Of a stretch of DNA of 64,000 nt, positions 11,690 to 23,652 are shown one piece after another. The position numbers were made by a program, and so were the translations under genes. The notes under the pieces are model-generated. The model made no database searches. It saw nothing but the letters and a program-made list of their open reading frames with translations, and was not told the DNA's origin. The stretch lies in NCBI GenBank assembly GCA_002914845.1, contig JXTC01000072.1, positions 579,875-643,874 of the forward strand, read 5' to 3'. Source of the DNA: Trema orientale. Its lineage: Eukaryota > Streptophyta > Magnoliopsida > Rosales > Cannabaceae. Numbering within the stretch: the stretch's first letter is position 1; each line of letters starts with the position of its first letter.

Positions 11690-12030
11690 GTCTCATCAGA
11701 GGACAAGTTAACAGATGCTCTCAGAAAGCCTCTTCCATGCGCTCGTTTTCTTACTCTCAAGACTAAGATTGGACTCTGCTACCAGAATTCCATCTTGCGA
11801 AGGCATAATAATTAACAATAGTTATCGTTTAGTTTAAAATTTGAATTTGTAAATATCTAGATATAGGATTGGTTAAGTCAAGATTATCTAGTTAGTTTTG
11901 TTTTTTAATTTTAAATAGTTATTTTACTGACATTAGGATTGCTCATGTACGAAACTCTATTTATACTTATATTCTCAATGTAAAAAGTAGAGGTCATATT
12001 TTTCATTTGTTATTCATAATAGTTTGAAGC
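11690..12030 (+). pseudogene. Ty1/copia 3' end remnant
   Basis: A short stretch translates to SSEDKLTDALRKPLPCARF followed by LKTKIGLC, the C-terminal tail of copia polyproteins after RNase H. The downstream AT-rich part with CTCTATTTATACTT resembles an LTR core promoter, but LTR edges cannot be fixed. There is no reverse transcriptase around it, so it is a decayed fragment. Confidence 0.6.
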
Positions 12031-12359
12031 GGTTCTAATTTTTTTTTCCTCTGAATGATGCACTGAAACCACATAAATGATTATTAATATTTTGCAAATT
12101 CAAATTTCTTTTTGTTTGTGTTATTTAAATTCAAATTCAAATTATCATTTATTTTAAAACAAACTAAATAACAGTAAAAGTTTCTCATTTTATCTTGAAA
12201 TATCAACACTGTTAATTATTTAAATTATTAACTATTAAATACATTCGTTTCTTAATTACTAATTATATCAGCATGATTTAAAATTAATTATTATTATTTT
12301 TCATTCTCTTTACAATAAGTATCTTAAGTTAACCAATTTTCTAAAAAAGGTTTAGATCT

Positions 12360-12970
12360 TTTCGGAAGAACACAACATAGTGAAAATACATGATAATTCT
12401 AAGATATTGTGCTTAACATTATAAGATTATACTATGGTATATATTAATTTTTTAATTTTATGAGTTATTAGTCTCTCCATTGTGAGTGGTTCTTTTGGTT
12501 GTGTTTTCTTATTTGTGTGACACAGTTGGAAGAAAATAAAGGAGGGAGACTTGTATGTTGTTTCCCTTCAAATATGGACTTTAAACTAATTAATACTACC
12601 AAAGGTGAAGTTATGGTAACTCTTTTTGATTAGATGGTTGGTACTTGGTAACCTTAGTACTCCAAAAATGGTGAAAGGTAAAAGTTATAGAGGTTTCTAT
12701 TCATGGGCCAAATATGTTGATTTAAATCTCTAAATAATGGAATCGAGTGTACTGACAATGAACTACAAGCTCTTAATAATAGTTGTGTCTATCATTTAGA
12801 ATTTGGCCATCCACTGTTGGATGCATTTTGTTTATTGTCCTATTTTCTTAGTATTTTAGTTAGACATGTGTATCATGATGCTTATAAAGCGGCACATGAT
12901 TTAGCTAAGTTTATTTTAGAATTAGACGATGAGCTAATTTGATTGGAAGAATCTTCTCTTCCAATAAAAT
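12360..12970 (+). pseudogene. RNase H-like (RVT_3) fragment, copy A
   Basis: This is a diverged direct copy of 17545-18160. In broken frames it retains KMVKGKSYRGFY, KYVDLNL and a C-terminal HDLAKFILELDD. That pattern matches plant RNase H-like domains found in non-LTR retrotransposons and derived genes. Several stops and frameshifts make it non-functional. Confidence 0.5.
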
Positions 12971-12979
12971 TTGTTATTG

Positions 12980-14000
12980 GCTAATTTCTACTATTTAACA
13001 ATTAATAACAATATCTAATAGTTTACCTTTTCTCATCTTCACTATTCTTTTCTTCCTTTTTTTTTTTTTTCTATTTTTTGTATGCATGTTATTGAAGTCC
13101 CAAAATTGAAAAATTCATATCCTTTTGTTTTTTGTCGTAAAAAATTCATTTCTCTTTGCTTTTCTTCTTAAGTTTCGATTTTTTCTTCTTTTTCTTATCT
13201 GCAAAATTGGTCTCTCTTGCTTTTCATTTCATTTCATCATATTCTTTCCTTTATATTTTTCCCGGAAACTTCCAGTAATTTCAAACCGCTTTGCAGTTTT
13301 TCCTTTTGTTTTAACTGTTTTTGTACATTTCGCTTAACAAATAATGAAATTACTTAGTCTTCAAATGAAAATAAAAATAAATCAAAGGATTACTTGTTCT
13401 TATAGTATAGATCATAGTGTACTTTTTGTGCAATTTTCTTTTTCCGCAAATAATATCGACCTACGACTTTTTAAGTCCATCCAAGACCCAAAATTCTTTG
13501 ACTATGGTCGGAAATTGTATTGATCTGCAAATTCTTTTATGATTTTGTTCTTGATCATGGTCAAATGTTTTCAACTGGGGTTACACATTTTGAAGCATGT
13601 GCACTTTTTGTCAAACTACCTAAAAACTTGAATGAAATAATAATAATTACTTTTGTCATTTTTAGTTTTCATCCGTCATTTCGAAAATTTTCTCTTCGTT
13701 TTTATCATGTTACCTTTTCGAATGTCTATATTGTGTTAAATATGATTTCGTCCTCAAATTTGTTTTTTCAAGATCTTAGTTGCTTAGAATATTTGTTGTT
13801 GTTTTCCCTCAAAAAAATTTCTTTTTTCCATCAAACAAAAATTATCGGCCAGAAGATGCGAAAAAGTGTGGCCAGAGAAAGAGTCCAAAAATTACAAGAA
13901 CGTTATATAATGGAAGGCCTGATTGAAACTGACTTCATTGAAGAGGGCATCCACTAAAATTTTCATGTAAAAAATTCTTCCGTTTGTGCTTATTGGTGTA
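12980..14000. other. AT/T-rich spacer with an unassigned open frame
   Basis: An open frame at 13520-13957 ends with a basic stretch (RKSVARERVQKLQERY) that could be the end of a retroelement protein, but the first two thirds are low-complexity. No confident gene. Confidence 0.3.
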
Positions 14001-14018
14001 GGATCACGATCTCTTTTA

Positions 14019-14410
14019 TGGCTCGCAGCCTTGTGGGGGTAGCCTTCTCGTGTGGGAGCATCGCGCCGCCCACCAGCTTCCCACTTACTGCCGAGACCTT
14101 GTGGCTCGCAGCCTTGTATGCAACTTTCTCGTGTGGGGGTGTTGCACCACCCACCAGTTACTCTCTTACTGTCGAGGCCCACGTGAGGTCTACCGGTGAC
14201 CAACACGTGTTGAGGCATGCGTGGTCTTGGCATCCCACCCATCCTCTAATAGTCCCCCTCCACAAGTGGCTTGCCTGAGGCCAACCTGTGTTGAGGCATG
14301 CATGGTCTTAGCACACCATGCATCCTCGGTCTCCCCATGAGTGGCCTTCCTGTGACCATCTCATGTTGAGGCATACGTGGTCTAGGAGCCCCACGCATCC
14401 TCTAGGAAGC
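14019..14410. repeat. GC-rich minisatellite (two repeat types)
   Basis: Two copies of an ~83-bp unit starting GGCTCGCAGCCTTGT (14019 and 14102) are followed by three ~75-bp units containing TGTTGAGGCATGCRTGGTCT (about 14207, 14290 and 14364). Base composition is far more GC-rich than the flanks. The open frames on both strands here follow from composition and repeat period. Confidence 0.6.
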
Positions 14411-16225
14411 TCAGTCCACGAACCGTGCTTACGGCATAGCGTGCCGCAAGTCGAACGCACCACTGAACCTGGCGTGTGGAGACTATGCGCAATACCGGTT
14501 GGCCGGTACTGTCCACGAGTCTCACCTACTCGTGGAGACACCGAAGGTCCCCTCGTGGTTCCCTAGTGCCCGCCCCTATAAGCACTCTCCGTGTGCTAGT
14601 AGGTAGCTCACTTAGCCAAAGGTGCCCACCGTGGCCGGGGGTGGTGGAGAGCCAACACCATGCACCCCCCTAAAGCTGAGCTTTTAGCTTAATTTCCCAA
14701 GGAAACATGATTTTGGCCAAGTAAACATATGGCCTAATAAATACTTTTCTTCAGGATATCAACGAAACGATCGCATATCTGTGATCCTCTCATCGAGGAG
14801 AGGAGGTCCCCACGACCGAAAAAATTATCGGATGTAAGACGATCAAGTTACAAAATTCCAACTATGTCCCGAACAAAGCTGAAAATTCCCATTATGTCCC
14901 GAAACTCCATATAAGTGACCGTAGGCAAACTCCCATGGGCAAAACCACATGGCCAGTTTCCTAGGCTCACTCCCATCATGGACGAGCCTTCTCGCGGCTC
15001 GTTACATCCTCTCCCACTTAATCCAGTCGATGGCCTCATTGACGATCCTCCGCTCTATATCCTGATTAGCTCAATGCTCAAGGGTAACATGCTCTCCCCC
15101 ACGGCTTCATCTGAAATTACTGCATGTACTTGTCCCACTACCTCTGTAGATGCACCCTCTGGTGATGATCGAGCTTGCCCACTCTTGGACTATGATCTAA
15201 GACCCCATAACATGCTGTTCATTCAAACTTAATCCATGTAGAGTGCCCTTGCACCCATGAATCCGCCGAGTCGAACTCCTCCGAGTTCTGCCTGATATCC
15301 CGCTGATCATGAAGCAGCCCATCTTCTGACCTTGACCCCAAAGCCTTCACATCGATGATGCTTGCTTTCCAATTGGTCAAGTTATGTATCTAACCTAGCT
15401 GACTTGGGTGCTAAGAATTCAATTTCGAAGCTCCTTTGGAAAAATGACATTTCAAACCAAACGATCGAGGATTCGAAAACGACCCCGGACCCTCCAAACA
15501 ACCGCCAAACGACGTTAAATGTTCTCAATAGCATCGTAGCATTGTCTAATCACTCGATTGAGGTAGAAGTTTGATTACTTGATCTTAAAATTGGTTTAAT
15601 TTTTATTTTCACATGTTTTGAATAAATATAGAGTTTCGTGAAATACTTGATAAAAATGTGATTTATTCCTATTCTGATATGAATTAATAGTCAAACTGCC
15701 TGAGAGGTACATCATACTAGTTGGCGTGCCAAATTATCTTATTTTAGAACTATTTTCTGCAAGAACTGGATTTAATTAATTTTGATGAAAGCGACTGTTG
15801 TGCTGCAAAAATTTTCATAAAATCCAATTCGAATAAGAATTTAGTTTTGAGAATTGAACTTAGTTAATTAAAAACATTATATGGTCTGTTTTATAATTTT
15901 ATGGAAAATGATACATATTCTCATTCCTGTCATATATATTGCATTGCATACATTCATTGCACCTATATGACCGACGGACTTACGGTACCTACTTGGTACT
16001 CTGACCAACGATATCTTTTCAGAGTGCTCAGACTTATGGTGCCTTAGCTAGAGTGTTTGGACTATATATCATACTCATGGTTACTAACTTAGGTGACTCG
16101 GACATAGTACACATGTGCAATTACCCACTTAGGATGGCTCACACTACATTTCATACTTACGGTCACCAGGTTTGGTAACTCAGACATGTCATTGATTGTA
16201 TTGCTTGTTATGTGCTTGACTTGAA
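14410..16225. other. Unassigned moderately GC-rich segment, probable retroelement debris
   Basis: The sequence changes from GC-rich (to about 15560) to AT-rich without a recognisable domain. The open frame at 14915-15232 has no family I recognise. The neighbouring tandem repeats suggest LTR or untranslated retroelement sequence. This is inference. Confidence 0.25.
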
Positions 16226-16227
16226 TA

Positions 16228-16425
16228 GATATGCACTGGATTTGATGTTATATTTTACAAAGGTTTGGAATTTTTGAACCTTTGAAAAATGATTTGGTTT
16301 TGAGGCTATGTTTTACAATGGTTTGGAATATATTTGAACTTTTGGAAAATGACTTTGATTTGAGATGATGTTTTATAATAGTTTGAAAGATTTAGACCCT
16401 TGGACAATGTTTTCAATTAGATTTC
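16228..16425. repeat. ~62-bp tandem repeat, about three copies
   Basis: Three successive units have the form GATGTTTTACAATGGTTTGGAAT, TTTGAACCTTTGGAAAATG and TTTGRTTTTGAG. They diverge by roughly 20-30 percent. Non-coding. Confidence 0.6.
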
Positions 16426-16429
16426 TGCA

Positions 16430-17540
16430 AATTGTTTGAATATTTTATTAACTATACAGGACCTTGAAAGTAAGTAATTTATTCTGGTTAAAAACCTATA
16501 ACTGAATCTCTACTGAGCATTCACGTGCTCACCCCCTATTTCCTCCCACTTTCAGGTATTTATGTGTTTGAGATTGTCGTCTTGATAGCTAGATAAGTTG
16601 TTTGGCTTGTGCCTACATTTCCGTTCCTATTCCCTGGTAGGTGTCTATATCATGTTTGATTTCTCTACCTCGTTTAAATATTTAGCCTAGTTTATTATTT
16701 TTTCTAGGTGGATGTATGAGGACAACAACACTACAAATTTGAGTACTTGGAATCATAAATAATTATATCAAATTATTTTAGATTTTGGGCCTAAGTTTTA
16801 AAACTGAACTCTCTTTATCGAAATTCATGATTTAACAAAAAGTTTCTAAATATTTTAATTGGTATTCCTAATGAAGTATTTTCTTGAAAAATCTATATTA
16901 ATGTGGGGCTTTTTAATTTGAGTTTTTATTTTTTTTATGACTAAAATTTAAATTTCTAAGTACTTGATTTTCTGAAATTTCAAAAAAATCACTGTTTTAC
17001 CTTAAAATTACTGAAAGTCAGGGCTTTTTACCAAGATGATCTTGATAATTCTCTTTGCCAATTTAATGAATAGGCGACCACATTTTGGATTCTCTCTACA
17101 TGAAACTTGGAATCTTACTCTTGTCGTTTATTTTAGTTCTTTTTTTAATCAATTTAATTTCTTTGGGTTTCATTCCTAAATCTACACCCTATTCTCCCAC
17201 GGCCTCAGTATTTAGGTATTGCCGATTCTCATTCTTCTTTACATGTATATTTTTGTTTGTACGATAAATATTGTTTTGAATTTGACATAATCGAACAAAT
17301 ATACATAAGTCGAATATAGTATTATTTTGCCATAATTCTGTATTTGATTGCTTGACATAACATTAAAGATGGTATTATTTTGCAATTATTATTATGAATT
17401 TGATTGCTTGATTTAAAGTTAAATATGGTTAGTCTCTATATAGTAGAATATAATTGTTTGTTTTTGTCTTTTGGGTATGTTTGTTATTGTGGTTTTTTTA
17501 TTATAGAATATAATTGTTTGCTAAAAAAAAATGTATAGTT
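16430..17540. other. AT-rich spacer
   Basis: No gene recognised. A 60-aa hydrophobic open frame at 17085-17267 is T-rich and low-complexity and is not supported. Confidence 0.3.
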
Positions 17541-17544
17541 CTTT

Positions 17545-18160
17545 TTGGAACACAGCTTGGTGAAAACACATGATAATTCTAAAGATATTGTACTTAACAT
17601 TAAAAGATTATGAAAGATAATACTATGGTATATTCATTGTTTAATTTTATTAGTTATTAGTCTTTCTAATATTGTGAGAGTTATTAGTCTCTCTTTTGTG
17701 AGAGGTTCTTTTTGTTCTATTTTTTTTATTTGTTTGACACAGTTGGAAAATACGAAGGAGGGAGACTTGTTTGGTCTCCTCCTTCACAAGAATACTTTAA
17801 ATTGAATGAAGATGCTAAAGGCGAAGTCATGGCCACTCTTTCCGAAAAGATGGTTGGTGCCCTTAGTGCTCTAAAGATGGTGAAAGGTAAAAGCTATAGA
17901 GGTTTCTATCTCCTAGTCAAGTATGTTGATTTAAATCTCCAAACATTAGAGTCGGGTATAGTGACAGTAGACCACAAGCTCTTAATAATGGTTGTTTTTA
18001 CCATTCAGAGTTTGGTCATCTACTGTTGGATACATTTAGCTTATTGTCTTTCTTTCCTTGTGGTTTAGTTAAACATGCATATCGTGATATTTATAAAGCG
18101 ACATATGATTTAGCTAAGTTCACTTTAAGATTGGACGATAGCTAATTTGGTGAGAAAAAT
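17545..18160 (+). pseudogene. RNase H-like (RVT_3) fragment, copy B
   Basis: After a CACAG acceptor-like site the frame reads GRLVWSPPSQEYFKLNEDAK, the usual W-x-P-P...K-x-N-x-D opening of plant RNase H-like domains. It continues through MVGALSALKMVKGK and LESGIVTVDH. A shifted frame then gives HAYRDIYKATYDLAKF and LRLDD. The frame breaks at about 18066, and upstream and downstream domains are absent. It is a pseudogene fragment duplicated at 12360-12970. The parent could be a LINE or a domesticated RNase H-like gene. Confidence 0.6.
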
Positions 18161-18169
18161 CTCTTCTTT

Positions 18170-18510
18170 TAATAAAATATGTTGTTGAAAATGATATAAC
18201 ATTTTAATAGCAGATTCGTTTAATCTCAAAAAAAAAAAAAAAAACATATTTGTTCATTCTTCAAGAAAAAAAAAGAAAAAAGATTTGGGTTGTGGAGGCT
18301 TGGGCCGAGCTTAAATTCCCTTGAAAGCTAGGCTGTTTTTGTTTTGTTTGTTTGTTATTTTTTTTTAAATGATATAACATTTTTATAGTAACAGATTCGT
18401 TTAATCTTAAAAAATAAATAAATAAATAAATAAATAAATACATAACATATTCTTTAAAAAAAAAAAAATTTGGGCTATGGAGGCTTGGGCCGGCTTAAGT
18501 TTCCCTGAAG
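18170..18510 (+). repeat. Two tandem ~190-bp copies; second copy holds the hAT insertion
   Basis: The block ATGATATAACATTT...TTGGGCCGAGCTTAAATTCCC...GCTAGGCTG at about 18187-18340 is repeated from 18368. In the second copy it is split by the element at 18511-19786 and resumes at 19787. An (AAAT)n microsatellite at 18412-18440 differs between the copies. Confidence 0.75.
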
Positions 18511-19786
18511 TAGGAATAGTAAAAATACCCGGCGGAGCGGGGCACCACGGGGCTCCGCCCCGCTGGGTCACGCTTGCCCTGCAATAAACGGGGCACCGTA
18601 CGGGGCAGGGCACCGCCCTGCACTGGATTTGATCGGGGCGGGGCGGGGCAGAGAAACCCGCCTCGTTTATGGTATATACTGGATTTTTTTATTTTTATTT
18701 ATTTCTTTTTTAAGGTTGAAATCCTGATCTTGTGTTTATTCTTCCCCTTTTTGGATATATTTATCAAAATATTAATACCAAACCTATATATTAGGAAAAA
18801 TTTTAATATTCTATTTTGAGTTTAAAATTCTATAATTTTCTTGTAATATTATTTTTCGTTCTTTTTCTTTTTTTGGAGTTATTATATTATAACGTTATTT
18901 TTCTTTTTTGAAATTATCTACTTGTAATGTTAATATTTAAGTATTATATATCTGTTACCATGGAATGCCAAAAAAATTGGATGAGCTGTTCTATTATTCT
19001 TCTTGAAATAAAAGCAAGATTTACATTTAAAAGGAAATTAATTACAGTTGTACAATAAAAATAATAAAACCTACAGTTATTTGATAAACATATTCACAAT
19101 TAAAGGAAATCAATTCCAATAGCTAAGGGAGTCAGAAAATATCTCATATGCAGTATATGATTAATAAGTTTGGAAAGAAAATTTTTCAAAACGTTAACTT
19201 TTGATAAAACTTAAGTCATTTGACCAAAGTCTTGATGTTTTTTTTATTTTTTATTTTTTCGTTAATAAAATAGGAGTTTTCTCTTTAATTAATATATATG
19301 TGTATAAGTGATCGACTATGATCTTGTTTCCCATAATAACTGAAGTTATTAATTTTTCAGTTCAATTTAAATATTTAAAGAAAAACATATATTTTTTTAA
19401 AAGGAAAAAAATAATCAAAGATATTGTATTTAATAAGATTGTCATAAAAATCGAACTAAAAGTAAGCAAAAATATAAATAATTAAGTATATGAATATTTC
19501 TCATATACTGTATATGATTAGTTAATCACAAAATTTAAATTTATATAGATAAGGTCCAATATTTTTTTTTCCTTTTTAAAAAATTCTTCTAATATTGTAC
19601 TTTTCATTAAAAAAAAAAAAAAAAAAGACAGCGGGAAGGGCAGAGTACCCACTACCCCGCAGGGCGAAGTGGATCGGGATTCCGCCCCATTCCCACAGCC
19701 AGTCAGGCGGGACGGGACGGGACAAACCCTGATGCGGGGTGGGGCGGGTTTCCAAAAGCCCCGTCCCGCCCCCATTCACGCTCCTA
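18511..19786. mobile_element. hAT-like non-autonomous element with GC-rich ends
   Basis: This 1276-bp insertion has short imperfect inverted ends (TAGGAATAG... and ...CACGCTCCTA). The 8-bp flanking duplications are ccctgaag (18503-18510) and acctgaag (19787-19794). About 150 bp at each end is rich in GGGGCGGGGC-type sequence, while the interior is AT-rich with no transposase ORF. The 8-bp duplication points to hAT. The empty target is preserved in the adjacent duplicate (about 18320-18340). Confidence 0.75.
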
Positions 19787-20083
19787 ACCTGAAGGCTAGG
19801 CTGTCTCTGTTTTTTTTGTTTTGTTTTGTTCTTTTTTTTTTTCTTTTTGCGAATGGCTGTCTCTGCTTTTCTGCTTTTTAACCAAATATAGATCTCTAAC
19901 TAACGCATCATAGGCATGTGCAAGTCTGAACATTGCCCAAAATTAACCCTAGCGGACCCACTTTCTCTGTCTTTCTATCTCTAACTCTATATACATGTAT
20001 AGATTATTCCCTTCTATTATATTCCAATTAATTTATTAAAATTTCATCACTCCATAGTTATTCTTTTTCGCTTGCAGGAGAGA

Positions 20084-22061
20084 ATGAAGTGTTCAGGTAA
20101 TGCTTTTTTCTCGTCGGAAAATCTTTCAATTATTTGTTTAATTATTAGCATGTTGGTCCTTGTATACTCAAAATTTATATATCAATAACATGAATTGTTA
20201 TTTAATCTTTCAATTATTTGCTTGAATATTAGCACGTTGTTCTTATACTCTCAAATTTAATTTTTCAGTTACCTGAATTGGTCATATATTTGATACTTGT
20301 TTAGTTGGTTTTGTCTTAGATCTAAACCCAGTTTTCATAGTCGTTATGCTCTATTATTACTACGTGGAAATACCGAAAGCGACTTTCTATTATATGACCC
20401 AGTTTTAATTGTTTCATGGTGCAATTTTCGCGAGTTATTATTCTAGAGTGTGGATTTATAATTGTTATTTGTGATTGTAATTTATACCTAGTTTACACTA
20501 CTGCTTGCTTGGTTTTAATTTTACTAATTTTCATCTTCATCTTTTACAAAATTAAAAACCACATAAGCCTATGGGAATACTTACTGAATATCATTCAGTT
20601 TTTTTCCCGTCCCCGGCTGATGTTTTGTTATTTATTCTCTTTATTTTTAGAGACTTGGGTAAGTTCTCTTTTTGTTTTCTTTCGTTTAATAATTAAAAAG
20701 ATTTTTTTTTTTTTTTTGCAAAAAGTAAAAAATTATTCTTTCTAGAGATTTGTTTATTTTAAATAATCTTTTCTGACATTTTGTTGGACCACTCACAGAT
20801 TTTTTTTTTTCGCTCGTTAGACCACTAGCAGATTCGAACGTACCTGTTGCTATTACACTGCTATTAGAATTATCTTACTTTTAAAATTAATTGTGTTTTC
20901 CGTTTATTTCTCATTACAGATTGGGCAGGATTGCCACCACATCTTTTGGACTTAGTTGTAGAGAAAATGGAGTCATTAAAAGACTATTTACGATTTGGTG
21001 CTGTATGTCCTCCATGGCATTGTGTGATGAAAGATAAACAAAGTACACGCAAGTTGCTGGCCCAGGTTCCTATGCTTATTCTTCCTAACAAAAAAGAAAA
21101 TACGTTTAATCTATACGATCCAGTGAGTGATAAATTTCTAGAATCAAAGTTAGTTATACCATTCAACAAGCGTTTTAGTGGATCTTCGGAAGGATGGCTG
21201 GTAACTGTGAAAGAGGACTTCACAGTTACGCTGTACAAACCTCACTCTATGGTTCATGAAAACTCAACAAAAATCCACCTTCCGTGTTTGTTCCCTCCAG
21301 AGATGGACGAAGAGAACCCTGAAAGTTTTCGAGAATTTGTACAAGATTGCGGTTATCACGTTTTCAAGGCTACAATCACGGCTGATCCGCTAACCAATCC
21401 AGATGATTGTATGGTTGTGGTGATATTTAGGTACTCCCTGGAATTGGCATTCATAAGACCTGCCATAGACTCAAAATGGACAAAAGTTGATCTTGATCAA
21501 AGGGGTATTTTTGACATATTATTTCATAATAATAAACTATATGTCTTAAAACTTGAAGACGAGCTTCTATCTTACGATATTTTAGGTCCATCCAAGTCAC
21601 ATGTGACATTGATCGAACACACGGATCATCGAGATGGGTATGTGAAGCCTTACCTTGTGACCTCATCTGAGGGGGATATTTTGCAGGTTAAGAGGTATTT
21701 GAAACGGGATAAGAAGACTGCTACTATACGTGTGACAACCAGATTTAGAGTTTTCAAATTGGCAAAGTTAACGTGGGTTGAGATTACAAGTCTAGGAGAC
21801 GGTGCAATGTTCCTAGGCGACAACTCTTCTGTGTATGTGCGTGCTTCGAATTTTGTTGGATGCAAGTCGAATTGCATATATTTTAGTCATGACTTTGATG
21901 TTGTAGTTACGCGTGGTCCTCCTGATAATAGTCATTGTGATTCGGGCGTCTTCAATCTTGGAGATAAAAGCTTTGAAAACTTTAAATTTAGTTACGAAGA
22001 ACTTTCTAGTTTGACACTGCAACCACCAATATGGGTTGTACCCACCCTCAGTATGTATTAA
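20084..22061 (+). CDS. F-box/DUF295 (KIB/SKIP23-like) protein
   Basis: Probable substrate adaptor of an SCF E3 ubiquitin ligase; the target is unknown. Exon 1 is only 13 nt (20084-20096: Met-Lys-Cys-Ser plus one base). An 823-nt intron follows, and exon 2 is 20920-22061, giving 384 aa. The N-terminus (DWAGLPPHLLDLVVEKMES, then LRFGAVCPPW) is an F-box. The rest has DUF295 features, with FLGDNSSVYVRAS near residue 300 and a C-terminal PPIWVVPTLSMY. The start is chosen because the spliced ATG exon restores the aspartate and tryptophan that open F-boxes of this family. A 165-bp copy of its 3' end follows the stop. The inverted paralogue at 2109-5480 is dead, so this is the only intact copy here. 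Confidence 0.82.
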
Positions 22062-22245
22062 GAACATTTTACTTTGTTTTATGTCCTCCTGATAATAGTC
22101 ATTGTGATTCGGGTGTCTTCAATCTTGAAGGTAAAAGCTTTGAAAACTTTACGTTGAGTTACAGTGAACTTTCTAGAATGACACTGCAACCACTAATATG
22201 CCCCCAATATGTATTATGGATATTTTACGTTGTTTTACAATAGTC
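21914..22245 (+). repeat. Tandem duplication of the F-box gene 3' end
   Basis: The segment from GGTCCTCCTGATAATAGTC through the stop codon to TTTGTTTTA (21914-22081) is repeated at about 22082-22245. The second copy lacks the PPIWVVP codons in frame and lies wholly in the 3' flank. The inverted paralogue shows only one copy. Confidence 0.75.
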
Positions 22246-22411
22246 ATTATTATTGTTTTTCTAGCTGGAGAACGAAATGGTTATTGTAGACACTATCATA
22301 TGTATGTACTTTTATTTACATATATTTCGTACGAGTACGAGATGCATTGGTTTGGTTTTTGAAATTTCCAATTTACTAGACCGTAGATCCAACTAAGCAT
22401 TTGATCTCTTA

Positions 22412-23436
22412 GAGCCCATTTCATTACAGTAGTGTAATAGTAATAGTAATGGTAATCAGAATGGAATAGAAAATGAATGATAATATAATTATATTAGCTT
22501 ATTCGAGTGGTGGAATCAGTAGCTGAATGGATATTCTTATATTTGGTTAACTGCGAAAAGGAATAGAATTAGCTATACAATGACAAAAATACCCTTAAGC
22601 TTAAAATGAATATTTTAAGTATTTTAATTTACATTTAGCATTAAATTATTTTACATTTAGCATTATTTTATTTTATTATTCTATTACTTTTGCAGTTATT
22701 TTATTATTAATTAAATTATTATTGTATTAAATTAGTTTACATATAGCATTATTTTATTTTATTTTATTATTTTATTAATTATATTTTTATAAATTAAATT
22801 ATTATTTTATTAAATTATTTAACATTTAGCATTATTTTATTTTATTATATTACTTTATTAAATTATTTTATTAAATTATTTTATATTTAGCATTATTTTA
22901 TTAATTTTTTATTGACTAAATTATTATTTTATTAAATTATTTTACCATTAGCTTTATTTTATTTTGTTATGTTATTAAATTAAATTAAAGTATTTTATTA
23001 TTTTATTAATTATTTAATTAATTATTTTATTATAATTAGATTATTATTTTATTTAATTATTTTATTAATATTATTTCCAAATTATTTCATATAATTAATA
23101 AAAAAACAGTTGACAAGGAAAAAAATATTAAAAAAATATTTCATAAATAAAAATAAAAAATTATTATTTTCTTCATAAAATATGTATTTTTAAGAATTTT
23201 CTATTTTTCATTAAAATCACATTTTTTATACAAGGTTAACTCGGAAAAAGAGAAAAAAAAAAAACTAATAGAATGGAATGGATTTTCACCCAAAGATGGG
23301 CTGAATGCAATTCCATCAAATTCATTTCCATTGGAAAGCTTGTTTCCATTCCGGTATCCTAAACAGACATTGGAATTGGGTCATTTGGAATCAACTCTAT
23401 TCATCTCTTTTCCATTCTCCCCAACCAAACAGGCCC
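22412..23436. mobile_element. Harbinger/Tourist-like MITE
   Basis: The ends GAGCCCATTTCATT and (inverted) GGGCCTGTTTGGTT are similar, and both are flanked by TTA (22409-22411 and 23437-23439). A TTA duplication with a GGGCCTGTTTGGTT end is characteristic of PIF/Harbinger MITEs. The ~1-kb interior is extremely AT-rich (ATTATTTTATTAAATTATTT-like) with no transposase. Confidence 0.6.
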
Positions 23437-23652
23437 TTAATGTCTGTACAGCGACGATAAATAATACTCTGTTTCCATCAAACCAAAATATCATCTTTTT
23501 TCTAGATGAGCAGTTCTAGAATGGATATCGTTATTTTATTCCCGAGTGAGAGAGCTCTTCAAGCCCTTTGAGACAAACCAAATCAAACTGGACTAATATC
23601 ACTATTGTATGTTTGTGCTATGAAAAGTAGGGATACACTTCTTTCCATAGAA

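Noticed and set aside
14018..14673. Several open frames in the GC-rich segment
   Set aside because: GC-rich repeat composition lowers stop frequency in all frames. No domain or conserved motif is visible.
12360..18160. The two direct ~600-bp copies as the LTRs of one retrotransposon
   Set aside because: They contain a protein-domain remnant, lack TG/CA ends and flank no gag-pol sequence.
20416..20745. A 109-aa frame inside the F-box intron
   Set aside because: It is T-rich hydrophobic low complexity, lies in the intron and is not conserved in frame in the inverted copy.
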